Below are positions 45,493 to 52,526 of a stretch of 64,000 nucleotides of DNA, in pieces. The stretch is from Dokdonella_A sp014338185 (lineage in GTDB: Bacteria > Pseudomonadota > Gammaproteobacteria > Xanthomonadales > Rhodanobacteraceae). Within the stretch, counting starts at the first letter, position 1, and each line of letters starts with the position of its first letter. The DNA lies in the NCBI GenBank assembly GCA_030263295.1, contig SZOS01000008.1, forward strand, positions 19,106 to 83,105, given 5' to 3'. Under the pieces are notes generated by a model, which was not told the origin of the DNA, ran no database searches, and saw only the letters and a list, made by a program, of their open reading frames with translations. Position numbers and translations under genes: made by a program.

Positions 45493-47472
45493 CTACCAGT
45501 GCACCCCGCGCATGAGCGAGGCGAACGCGATCTGCTCGCTGGTAGGCGCGACCGCGGACTTGTCGCCCTTGGCGGCGGCCGAGTCCGGGAACAGGCGGAA
45601 CGCGGTGTTCATCATGATCTCGTACACGCGCGGCGCCAGCGCATACAACACCTGGCCGAACGTGCCCAGGCGCGTGGCGATGCGCACTGGCCGCTCGATG
45701 ATCGCCTCCACCACGATGTCGGCGGCTTCCTCGGGCGACAGCGTCGGTACCGATTCGTACATCCGCGTCGGCGCGATCATCGGCGTCTTCACCAGCGGCA
45801 TGTTGATCGTGGTGAAGTTGACCCCGTTGTCGGAGAACTCGGCCTGGGCGCAGCGCGAGAACGCATCCAGCGCGGCCTTGGAGGCGATGTAGGCGGAAAA
45901 GCGCGGCGAGTTGGTCAGTACGCCGATCGAGGAGATGTTGATGATGTGGCCGCGATGGCGCTCGCTCATGCCGGGCAGGAAGCCCATGATCAGGCGCAGC
46001 GAGCCGAAATAGTTGAGCTGCATGGTGCGCTCGAAATCGTGGAAGCGGTCGTAGCTGGCGCTGATCGCGCGCCGGATCGAGCGGCCTGCGTTGTTGACGA
46101 GGATGTCGACGGGACCGTGTTCGGCCAGCACGCGCGCGACGAAGTCGTCGCAGGACTTGAGGTCGGCCAGGTCGGCCACGTAGGTGTGGCAGATCCCGCC
46201 GGCCGCCTCGATCTCGGCCTTGGTCTGCGCCAGTTCCTCCTCGCCGCGCGCGCAGATCACCAGCCGCGCGCCGGCCGCGGCCACCTTCATCGCCACCGCG
46301 CGGCCAATGCCCGAGGACCCGCCGGTGACGACCACCACCCTGCCGCGCACCTTGCCGCCGAGTGAACGGTCCACGTACAGGTCGGGGTCGAGGTGACGTT
46401 CCCAGTAGTCCCACAGCTTCCAGGCGTAGTCGTCCAGCTTCGGCAGCGTGATGCGGCTGCCCTTGAGCGCGCGCTCGGTCTCGCGGCAGTCGAAGCGCGT
46501 GGGATAGTTGATGAACTTCAGCACCGCGGCTGGGATGCCCAAGTCGCGCAACATCACGTTGGCCATGCGCCGCACCGGCGGCAGGCTGCCCAGCGCGGCG
46601 CGGATGCTCGACGGGACGAAGCCGAACATGCGCGCATCCAGGCGCATCGTCATCTGCGGCGCGTGGCCTGCGCGCGCGAACAGGTTGAGTACCTCGCCGA
46701 TGCGGCGTGGCGCCGGATCGGTCAGGTGGAAGGTGTGGCCATCGAGTCCCGGCTTGTGCGCGATGTGGTCGAGCGTGGCCGCGACCCAGTCGACCGGCAC
46801 GATGTTGATGCGGCCACCCTCGAGCCCGATCGTCGGCATCCATGGCGGCAGGGCCTGGCGCATCTTCTTGATGAGGCGGAAGAAGTAGTACGGCCCGTCG
46901 ATCTTGTCCATTTCGCCCGTGCGCGAGTCCCCCACCACGATGCCGGGCCGGTACACGCGCCACGGGCGCTTGCATTCCTTGCGCACGAGGCCTTCCGAAT
47001 CGTGCTTGGTGCGGAAATACGGATGATCCAGGTCCTCGGCCTCGTCAAACATGTCCTCGCGGAACACGCCCGGATACAAGCCTGCCGCGGCGATCGAGCT
47101 GACATGGTGGAAACAGCCCGCGCGCATCGCCTCGGCGGCCTCGATCGCGTGGCGCGTGCCCTCGACATTGGCCACGACCTGGCTGTCGGCATCGGCGGCC
47201 AGGTCGTAGACCGCGGCGAGGTGGAAGAAATGGCGGACCTTGCCGCCGAGCGCACGCAGCGTCGCGGGCGCGATGCCCAGTTTCGGCTTGCCCAGCTCAC
47301 CCACCACCGGCACCAGCCGCTTGCCGTCCTCGCCGCAGGATTCGACCAGCGCCTTGAAGCGCTCCATGGATTGCTTGCGCACGAGGCAATGGATCGTGCC
47401 CTTGCGCAGCAGAAGTTTCTCGACGAGGCGCTTGCCGATGAAACCCGTAGCGCCAGTAACGAAATACGTCAT
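45493..47472 (-). CDS. Two-domain fatty acyl-CoA reductase (fatty-alcohol forming, Marinobacter Maqu_2220 type)
   Basis: A 659-residue protein with two fused SDR domains. The N-terminal extended SDR (residues 1-370) has NAD(P) motif GATGFIGKRLVEKLLLR, HHVSSIAAAGLYPGVF and the catalytic pair Tyr152/Lys156 in YFRTKHDSE. The C-terminal classical SDR (about 380-620) has GGSSGIGRAVA, NNAGRSIRR, INISSIGVLTN and the pair Tyr528/Lys532 in YIASK. Length, domain order and long segments recalled from Marinobacter Maqu_2220, which reduces fatty acyl-CoA to fatty alcohol, agree closely. AGGAGG precedes the ATG. It is divergent from an ACBP gene. Confidence 0.88.
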   Translation of the reverse strand: MTYFVTGATGFIGKRLVEKLLLRKGTIHCLVRKQSMERFKALVESCGEDGKRLVPVVGELGKPKLGIAPATLRALGGKVRHFFHLAAVYDLAADADSQVVANVEGTRHAIEAAEAMRAGCFHHVSSIAAAGLYPGVFREDMFDEAEDLDHPYFRTKHDSEGLVRKECKRPWRVYRPGIVVGDSRTGEMDKIDGPYYFFRLIKKMRQALPPWMPTIGLEGGRINIVPVDWVAATLDHIAHKPGLDGHTFHLTDPAPRRIGEVLNLFARAGHAPQMTMRLDARMFGFVPSSIRAALGSLPPVRRMANVMLRDLGIPAAVLKFINYPTRFDCRETERALKGSRITLPKLDDYAWKLWDYWERHLDPDLYVDRSLGGKVRGRVVVVTGGSSGIGRAVAMKVAAAGARLVICARGEEELAQTKAEIEAAGGICHTYVADLADLKSCDDFVARVLAEHGPVDILVNNAGRSIRRAISASYDRFHDFERTMQLNYFGSLRLIMGFLPGMSERHRGHIINISSIGVLTNSPRFSAYIASKAALDAFSRCAQAEFSDNGVNFTTINMPLVKTPMIAPTRMYESVPTLSPEEAADIVVEAIIERPVRIATRLGTFGQVLYALAPRVYEIMMNTAFRLFPDSAAAKGDKSAVAPTSEQIAFASLMRGVHW

Positions 47473-47505
47473 GTGCCGCGTCCTCCTGAGTGGCTGCGGC
47501 GGCAA

Positions 47506-47537
47506 GCATAGCCGCGCCGGCGCACCGCTGGCTATGC
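47506..47537. promoter_or_regulatory. Inverted repeat between the reductase and ACBP genes
   Basis: GCATAGCC (47506-47513) and GGCTATGC (47530-47537) are perfect complements separated by 16 bases. The left arm overlaps a -10-like TATGCT (minus strand, 47505-47510) for the reductase. The right arm ends four bases before the ACBP -35. This suits a dimeric repressor site, perhaps for the adjacent PhaD-like TetR protein. It is unproven. Confidence 0.5.
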
Positions 47538-47541
47538 GCGA

Positions 47542-47570
47542 TTGGCCGCGGACAATCGCGCTGTTGTAAG
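47542..47570 (+). promoter_or_regulatory. Candidate promoter for ACBP and the TetR gene
   Basis: TTGGCC (47542-47547) and TGTAAG (47565-47570) lie 17 bases apart, each matching consensus at four of six positions. They are 38 bases before the ACBP ATG and adjacent to the inverted repeat at 47506-47537. Confidence 0.4.
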
Positions 47571-47608
47571 CTGCGCCGACCCCCGCCGCGATGCTACGGA
47601 TTCCCGCC

Positions 47609-47866
47609 ATGGCCGACCTGAAAGCACGTTTCGAGAAAGCAGCCGAAGCCGTCAAGAAGCTCGACGAGCGCCCCGACAACGACACCCTGCTCAAGCTCTA
47701 TGCGCTGTACAAGCAAGGCTCCGAAGGCGACGTGACCGGGCCCAAGCCCGGCTTCTTCGATTTCGTGGGCACGGCCAAGTACGAGGCCTGGGCCAAGCTC
47801 AAGGGCACCAAGGCCGAGGATGCGCAGCAGAAGTACGTCGACCTGGTGAAGAAGCTCGGCGGCTGA
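47609..47866 (+). CDS. Acyl-CoA-binding protein (ACBP)
   Basis: An 85-residue four-helix acyl-CoA carrier. Key ACBP features are all present: FEKAAEAVKKL, the ligand-contacting LYALYKQGSEGDV, PGFFDFVGTAKYEAWAKLKG with the KxxAW signature, and EDAQQKYVDLVKKLGG. ACBPs buffer and deliver long-chain acyl-CoA. They are common in eukaryotes and sporadic in bacteria. Divergence from the acyl-CoA reductase suggests substrate delivery. The ATG at 47609 gives the canonical length, while one six codons upstream is also in frame. Confidence 0.93.
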   Translation: MADLKARFEKAAEAVKKLDERPDNDTLLKLYALYKQGSEGDVTGPKPGFFDFVGTAKYEAWAKLKGTKAEDAQQKYVDLVKKLGG

Positions 47867-47870
47867 CACC

Positions 47871-48527
47871 TTGCCGGCAAGCCCAGGGCGGCGTGCGGCC
47901 AGGCCAACCCGCGACCGCATCCTCGACACCAGCCTGGCGATGTTCAACACGTTCGGCGAGCCGAACGTCACGACCAACCACATCGCCGATGAAACCGGCA
48001 TCAGCCCGGGCAACCTGTACTACCACTTCCGCAGCAAGGGCGACATCGTCGAATGCCTGTTTGCCGCCTACGAGGCGCGCATCGACGAGGCGCTGCTGCT
48101 GCCGAGCGCGCGCGCACCGAACATCGAGGACCTGTGGCTGCAGCTGCACCTGCTGTTCGAGGCCATCGGCCGGTATCGCTTCCTGCATCGCGACCTCGTC
48201 GACATCCTCGCGCGCAACCGTCGCATCCGTGCACGCTTCGCCCGCATCCTCGACCGCGCGGGAGCGAGTGCGCGGACCTTGCTGCAGCAGCTCATGGCCG
48301 ACGGCGTGCTGCGACTGGGTCCGGGTGAACTGGCCACGCTGGTCGAGAATGCGCTTGCGCTCGTCACGTTCTGGGTCGGCTACGACAGCGTGCGCAACAA
48401 CCATTTCGACGGCGCCATCGGCGATCCGCGCGCGGGAATGCGCCGGGTCATCGCCCTGCTCGAGCCCCATTTGGCCGCAGCCGAACGCGCTCACCTGGCG
48501 GCGTTGGCACAGGCCTATGCCGACTGA
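47871..48527 (+). CDS. TetR-family regulator, PhaD-like
   Basis: A 218-residue TetR protein. Its N-terminus TRDRILDTSLAMFNTFGEPNV and ISPGNLYYHFRSKGDIVECLF closely follow Pseudomonas PhaD (MFN-GEPNV, GISPGNLYYHF), a regulator of PHA genes that responds to an acyl-CoA-like ligand. The C-terminal half also follows PhaD (YRFLHRDLVDILARN). Only a TTG at 47871 gives a full-length start. It lies four bases after the ACBP stop, so the two are co-transcribed. Control of the reductase and PHA genes is inferred. Confidence 0.83.
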   Translation: MPASPGRRAARPTRDRILDTSLAMFNTFGEPNVTTNHIADETGISPGNLYYHFRSKGDIVECLFAAYEARIDEALLLPSARAPNIEDLWLQLHLLFEAIGRYRFLHRDLVDILARNRRIRARFARILDRAGASARTLLQQLMADGVLRLGPGELATLVENALALVTFWVGYDSVRNNHFDGAIGDPRAGMRRVIALLEPHLAAAERAHLAALAQAYAD

Positions 48528-48558
48528 TCCGCCCGGCGCTGCGCCGGCGCCCGCGTGC

Positions 48559-49179
48559 CTAATGGGCGAACGGACGCAACAGCTGGCTCAGGAACGCACC
48601 GAGCACGCGCGGCTCGATGAGCGCAGTCACCACGATGCCGTACAGCGCGCCCCACAGGTGTGCGCTGTGGTTGATGTTGTCGCGCTGCCGCCGCTCCATG
48701 TAGATCGTGTAGCCCAGATACAGCACCGCATACAGGATCGCCGGCAGCGGTACCACGAACACGATGATCATCGACCACGGCCGCAGCAGGATGTAGGCGA
48801 AAAGCACCGCGCTGACCGCGCCCGACGCGCCGAGGCTGCGGTATGCGGCGTCGTGGCGGTGTTCGTACCAGCTCGGCAGCGACGACACCGCCAGTCCGAT
48901 CACGTAGAACAGCAGGAAGCCGAGCGGGCCCACGCGACTGGCGTAGAACGCCTCGATCAGCTGCCCGAAGAAGTACAGCGTGATCATGTTGAACAGCAGA
49001 TGCTGGCCATCGGCGTGGATCAGCCCGCAGGTGGCCAGCCGCCAATACTCGCGCCCACGCGTGATCGCGGGCGCCCACAGGATCAGGCGCGAGATCAGCG
49101 CGGGGTTGGAGAAGCCGAGGAACGAGATGAGGCAGGTGACGGCGATGATCGCGAGCGTTACGGGGCCTTGTGCCAACAT
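48559..49179 (-). CDS. Rhomboid-family intramembrane serine protease
   Basis: A 206-residue, six-TM protein. The catalytic dyad is Ser119 in GASGAVSAV and His174 in NHSAHLWGAL. HLLFNM in TM2 supplies the conserved His and Asn, and RLATCGLIHAD is typical of the L1 region. It lacks a cytosolic GlpG-like N-terminal domain. Substrates are unknown. It is divergent from the CorA-type transporter. Confidence 0.9.
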   Translation of the reverse strand: MLAQGPVTLAIIAVTCLISFLGFSNPALISRLILWAPAITRGREYWRLATCGLIHADGQHLLFNMITLYFFGQLIEAFYASRVGPLGFLLFYVIGLAVSSLPSWYEHRHDAAYRSLGASGAVSAVLFAYILLRPWSMIIVFVVPLPAILYAVLYLGYTIYMERRQRDNINHSAHLWGALYGIVVTALIEPRVLGAFLSQLLRPFAH

Positions 49180-49265
49180 CGGAGCCCATCCTCGTGCAGC
49201 AGGGGTCTGCCCAACGATATGATGCGAGCCATCGGCTCAACAAGCCTTGCCATGCAGCACTGCCC

Positions 49266-50189
49266 ATGCTGATCCAGCGCCATCCCGCCCGCTGCGGCAT
49301 TGCCGACGGCGGCGCCATCTGGCTCGACCTGATCGACCCCACGCCCGACGAAGTGCATCAGGTCGAACAGGCCTGTGCACTGGTGCTGCCGACGCGCGAG
49401 GACCTGGGCAGCATCGAAGTGTCCAGCCGCATCGACGTGGTCGATGGGGTGCTGCGTCTGGGCGTGCCCTACTTCAGCCACAGCGACGCAACCGCGCAAT
49501 CGCCGGTCGGATTCCTGCTGCTGCCGCAACGCGTGATCACGATCCGCTACGCAGTCTCGCCCGCGTTCGAACTCGCCGCCGCGCGCGTCGAGGAGGCGCA
49601 CGCGCTGACTGCAGCGCAGGCGCTGCTCACCATCATCGAAGCGATCGTGGCCACCAGCGCCGATCGGCTCGAACACGTTTCGGCCGAGACCGGCCAGCTG
49701 TCCTCGCGCATCTTCGGCCATGCGCCCGAACCGGGCACCACGTTGCGCCAGGCGCTGGCCGAGCTTGGCCACCTCGAAGGCCGGCTTACGCGCATGCGCC
49801 AGTCGGCCACCGGCCTGCAGCGCGTGGTGCTGTTCCTGCGCGACTGCCACAGCCACGGCTTCGACCATGCACTGCACCAGCGTGCGGCTGCGATCGGCAA
49901 GGACCTGGAAGTGCTGGCCGAGTTCGACAGCCAGCTCACCGACAAGCTGCAGTTCCTGCTCGACGCGGTGCTCGGATTCATCAACATCGAGCAGAACCAG
50001 GTGATCAAGATCCTCACCACCGTGTCGGTGGTGTCGATCCCGCCCATGGTGCTGGCCGGGATCTGGGGCATGAACTTCCACAACATGCCCGAACTGCACT
50101 GGCCCTCCGGTTACGCGGCGGCACTGGCCGTGATCGCGCTCAGCGCGCTGTTGCCATTGGCATGGCTGCGCCGGCGCGGCTGGGTCTGA
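49266..50189 (+). CDS. CorA-family divalent metal transporter (CorA/ZntB)
   Basis: A 307-residue protein. A large cytoplasmic funnel (residues 1-245) with long helices is followed by two TM helices, and the pore signature GMN occurs in LAGIWGMNFHNMPEL. The periplasmic loop after GMN reads HNMPEL rather than the MPEL motif alone. It may transport Mg, Co or Zn, and the family cannot be split by eye. It ends just before a strong bidirectional terminator. Confidence 0.9.
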   Translation: MLIQRHPARCGIADGGAIWLDLIDPTPDEVHQVEQACALVLPTREDLGSIEVSSRIDVVDGVLRLGVPYFSHSDATAQSPVGFLLLPQRVITIRYAVSPAFELAAARVEEAHALTAAQALLTIIEAIVATSADRLEHVSAETGQLSSRIFGHAPEPGTTLRQALAELGHLEGRLTRMRQSATGLQRVVLFLRDCHSHGFDHALHQRAAAIGKDLEVLAEFDSQLTDKLQFLLDAVLGFINIEQNQVIKILTTVSVVSIPPMVLAGIWGMNFHNMPELHWPSGYAAALAVIALSALLPLAWLRRRGWV

Positions 50190-50206
50190 ACGCGGCGCAC
50201 CAACAA

Positions 50207-50236
50207 AAAACCCCGGGTGTCGCCACCCGGGGTTTT
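50207..50236. terminator. Bidirectional intrinsic terminator
   Basis: AAAACCCCGGGTG (50207-50219) and CACCCGGGGTTTT (50224-50236) form a perfect 13-base stem with a four-base TCGC loop. The A- and T-runs serve both strands. It sits between the convergent corA-like and cold-shock genes. Confidence 0.92.
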
Positions 50237-50261
50237 GTCGTTCAAGGTGAACGAAGCTGGA

Positions 50262-50471
50262 TCAGACGACCTGCACCTGATCGGCCTGCATGCCCTTCTG
50301 GCCCTGCACGGCGATGAAGGTGACGCGCTGGCCTTCCTGCAGCGACTTGAAGCCGGTGCCCTGGATGGCGCGGAAATGCACGAACAGGTCGGGACCGCTC
50401 TCGGGCGTGATGAAGCCGAAGCCCTTGGCGTCGTTGAACCACTTGACCGTGCCGGTTTGACGATTGGACAT
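50262..50471 (-). CDS. Cold-shock-domain protein (CspA family)
   Basis: A 69-residue single cold-shock-domain nucleic-acid chaperone. RNP1 (KGFGFI) and RNP2 (VFVHF-type, here LFVHFRAI) are both present, preceded by TGTVKWFNDA. AGGAG precedes the ATG. The gene has a predicted leader of about 155 bases, similar in length to the thermoregulated leader of E. coli cspA, so regulation at the RNA level is plausible. Confidence 0.95.
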   Translation of the reverse strand: MSNRQTGTVKWFNDAKGFGFITPESGPDLFVHFRAIQGTGFKSLQEGQRVTFIAVQGQKGMQADQVQVV

Positions 50472-50633
50472 CTGTGCAAAACTCCTGGAAACACAATGGA
50501 ATCGCGATCGCGGAAATGCCCGCGTCGAGACTGGGTTGCCGGGAGCAAGCGAGGCGAAACGATGAAGCGGATCGTCAGATCGACTGCATCAAGGTCACGA
50601 TTCACGGTGACCCTGGCGAACACAGTGCGCGCG

Positions 50634-50670
50634 ACTATACCGGCATCAAGTCCGAAAAGCTAACTTTTCG
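50634..50670 (-). promoter_or_regulatory. Cold-shock gene promoter with overlapping inverted repeat
   Basis: On the minus strand a strong -10 TATAGT lies at 50634-50639. TTAGCT, the best -35, is 18 bases upstream and lies inside the inverted repeat CGAAAAG-TTAG-CTTTTCG (50653-50670, minus-strand reading). Transcription would start near 50627, leaving a leader of about 155 bases. The repeat could be an operator or a terminator of thx, but no T-run follows it. Confidence 0.5.
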
Positions 50671-50735
50671 TTGTGGCCCGCCGGGATCCCGCCGCGGGCG
50701 CCGCGCGCCACCACCGACGCCGCCCATGAGCGTCG

Positions 50736-50921
50736 TCAGGCCGACTTCTTCGGCGCGGCCTTCTTGGCCGGAGCCGCCTTCTTGGCCGGGGCGGCCTTCT
50801 TCACCGCGGGCTTGGCCGTGCCGGCTGCCGCCGCGACCTTCTTGCCCGCATGCGGACGCGCATTGCCGTAGCTGCTGATGGAAATCTTGCCCTTGCGCGT
50901 CTTGCGATCGCCCTTGCCCAT
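50736..50921 (-). CDS. 30S ribosomal protein THX with Lys/Ala/Pro extension
   Basis: A 61-residue basic protein. The first 27 residues (MGKGDRKTRKGKISISSYGN, then ARPHAGKK) match the bTHX family, which sits in the head of the 30S subunit. The rest is a low-complexity repeat (KKAAPAKKAAPAKKAAP). The extension is typical of such proteins in some proteobacteria and resembles histone-like tails. It lies 264 bases upstream of the cold-shock gene on the same strand. Confidence 0.9.
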   Translation of the reverse strand: MGKGDRKTRKGKISISSYGNARPHAGKKVAAAAGTAKPAVKKAAPAKKAAPAKKAAPKKSA

Positions 50922-50990
50922 GGTGACTCCTGATCCGGTTCGATGAAGGGGGCGCAGGATAGCAGCCTGCCGCGCCTGCGCAACCGTGAT

Positions 50991-51941
50991 TCACGCGTGG
51001 TGGTGGCCGCAATTGGCGGGCGGGCACGGTTCCGGCTCGAACTGGATGGTGGCGTGGATGATGCCGAACTGCTCGCGCAGCACCGCGCGCGCCGCCTCCA
51101 GCACCGCCGCCGGCGGCGCGTCCGCGCTCATGCGCGCGTGCAGAGTCGCGAGGCTGCTGCCGCCCGCCAGTTGCCACACGTGCACGTGGTGCACGTCGCA
51201 CACGCCGATGCCGGCATGCTCGAGCGCCTGCGCCACCGTCGCCTCGTCCACGCCCGCGGGCGCGCCCTCGAGCAGGATGTGGGCACTGCGCGTGAGCAGG
51301 CGCCAGGCGCTGCGCAGCAGCAGCAGCGCCACCAGCACCGAAATGAGCGGATCGGCCCACAGCCAGCCGAACCAGCCGATCACCAGCGCCGCCAGCACCG
51401 CACCAAGCGAGCCGAGCAGATCGCCCAGCACATGCAGGCGCGCGCTGGCGGTGTTGAGATCGTCATGGTCGTGGCCGTGCAGCATGCGCAGCACCAGGGC
51501 ATTGACCGCAAGGCCCGCAAGGGCGATGCCCAGCATGAGATCGCTGAGGATCGGTGCCGGCGTGAACAGGCGCTGCGCGGCTTCGATGATGATCCACAAC
51601 GCGAGCACGAGCTGGCTCAGCGCGTTGGTGTAGCCCACCAGCACCTCGACGCGCGCATAGCCGTAGCTGCGCTGCGCGTCCGCCGCGCGGCGCGCCACCC
51701 GCGCCCCCAGCCACGCGAACAGCAGCGCCAGGGCATCGACCAGCATGTGACCGGCGTCGGCCAGCAACGCGAGCGAGCCCGACAGGTAGCCACCGATCGC
51801 CTCCGCCAGCAGCGTGACCAGTGTCAGAACGAATGCGACGAACAGCTTGGCCTCGCGCCCTCGCACGCTGTGGTCGTGCTCCGCATGGTCGTGGGAATGG
51901 CCGCTCAAGCGATGCACCGCTGGGCTGGTCGGGCTGGCCAT
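50991..51941 (-). CDS. Cation diffusion facilitator family exporter (CzcD/ZitB-like)
   Basis: A 316-residue, six-TM metal/proton antiporter. The metal site is formed by LADAGHMLVDALAL (TM2) and LHVLGDLLGSLG (TM5). His-rich tails occur at both ends (HSHDHAEHDH and CGHHHA). A C-terminal cytoplasmic ferredoxin-like domain contains VHHVHVWQLAGGS. Zinc export is most likely. It is the downstream partner of the MerC-like gene (42-base gap), so a Zur-linked promoter may drive an exporter. Confidence 0.93.
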   Translation of the reverse strand: MASPTSPAVHRLSGHSHDHAEHDHSVRGREAKLFVAFVLTLVTLLAEAIGGYLSGSLALLADAGHMLVDALALLFAWLGARVARRAADAQRSYGYARVEVLVGYTNALSQLVLALWIIIEAAQRLFTPAPILSDLMLGIALAGLAVNALVLRMLHGHDHDDLNTASARLHVLGDLLGSLGAVLAALVIGWFGWLWADPLISVLVALLLLRSAWRLLTRSAHILLEGAPAGVDEATVAQALEHAGIGVCDVHHVHVWQLAGGSSLATLHARMSADAPPAAVLEAARAVLREQFGIIHATIQFEPEPCPPANCGHHHA

Positions 51942-51983
51942 GCTAGGCAGTGTTGGCGCGGTTACACAATCACCGCGCGCGGG

Positions 51984-52481
51984 CTAGCGGCAGCAGGCAA
52001 GCGTCCGCGGCGGCGCCTCGCAGCGATGGCGTTGGGCCAGACGCAGATTGGCCACGTGCGCGCCCGCGAGCAGGCAGCCGCCCAGCGTGACGAGGACCAC
52101 GTGGATGCGCGCGAAGTGCTCCGCCCCGAACCACACTCCGCCGAGCAGCAACGCAATGGCGGGCAGCAGCAGGCCAAAGGGTTGCAGGCGCCGATGGTGG
52201 CGAAAGCCCAGGCCCAGGCTCGTGACGGCGAGCGTGCTGGCGAAGGCCACGAAGCCCTGCTCGAAGCGATGGTCGGCAAGGAAGCCGAGGCCGAGCATCG
52301 GCAAGGCCACCACGATCAGCGGCAAGGCTGCACAGTGCAATGCACACAGCAGCGACGCACCCGCACCGAAGCGATCGATGCGCTGGCGCCAGCGCGCTCG
52401 CGCATCGTCCGCTGCCGGTGCGCCCGCGGACGGCGGCGAAACAAGGTGGCTTGCGGTGGCGGCCTGGGTCGACTCACTCAT
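51984..52481 (-). CDS. MerC-domain membrane protein
   Basis: A 165-residue, four-TM protein. The MerC hallmark LLCALHCAALPL (Cys-x-x-x-Cys in TM1) is present, and the protein ends in a CC pair (TLACCR). MerC proteins bind or move Hg and possibly other thiophilic metals. A Zur box ends four bases before its ATG (minus-strand reading). Similar MerC-like genes occur beside Zur-regulated receptors, so a zinc-related role is plausible. No mer genes are nearby. Confidence 0.85.
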   Translation of the reverse strand: MSESTQAATASHLVSPPSAGAPAADDARARWRQRIDRFGAGASLLCALHCAALPLIVVALPMLGLGFLADHRFEQGFVAFASTLAVTSLGLGFRHHRRLQPFGLLLPAIALLLGGVWFGAEHFARIHVVLVTLGGCLLAGAHVANLRLAQRHRCEAPPRTLACCR

Positions 52482-52484
52482 GGC

Positions 52485-52499
52485 TGTTATTTTATAACA
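52485..52499. promoter_or_regulatory. Zur box between merC-like and znuD-like genes
   Basis: TGTTAT-TTT-ATAACA is a perfect inverted repeat with a three-base centre. It matches the gammaproteobacterial Zur consensus TGTTATANTATAACA. It lies 3 bases from the MerC-like ATG and 27 bases from the receptor ATG, so it can repress both when zinc is sufficient. A -10-like TATAAC overlaps it at 52493-52498. Confidence 0.85.
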
Positions 52500-52526
52500 T
52501 TCCGTATCCGGATTTCGAGCTGCCTG

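Noticed and set aside
50653..50670. Inverted repeat CGAAAAG/CTTTTCG as the thx terminator
   Set aside because: There is no T-run after the stem on the thx strand, and it overlaps the cold-shock promoter. It was listed as a regulatory candidate instead.
51984..52481. MerC-like gene as part of a mercury-resistance operon
   Set aside because: No merR, merA, merP or merT is nearby, and the Zur box points to zinc control instead.
50943..52526. Upstream in-frame extension of the TonB receptor frame across the CDF and MerC genes
   Set aside because: The receptor has a clear signal peptide from the ATG at 52527, and the extension is antisense to two real genes with intact motifs.
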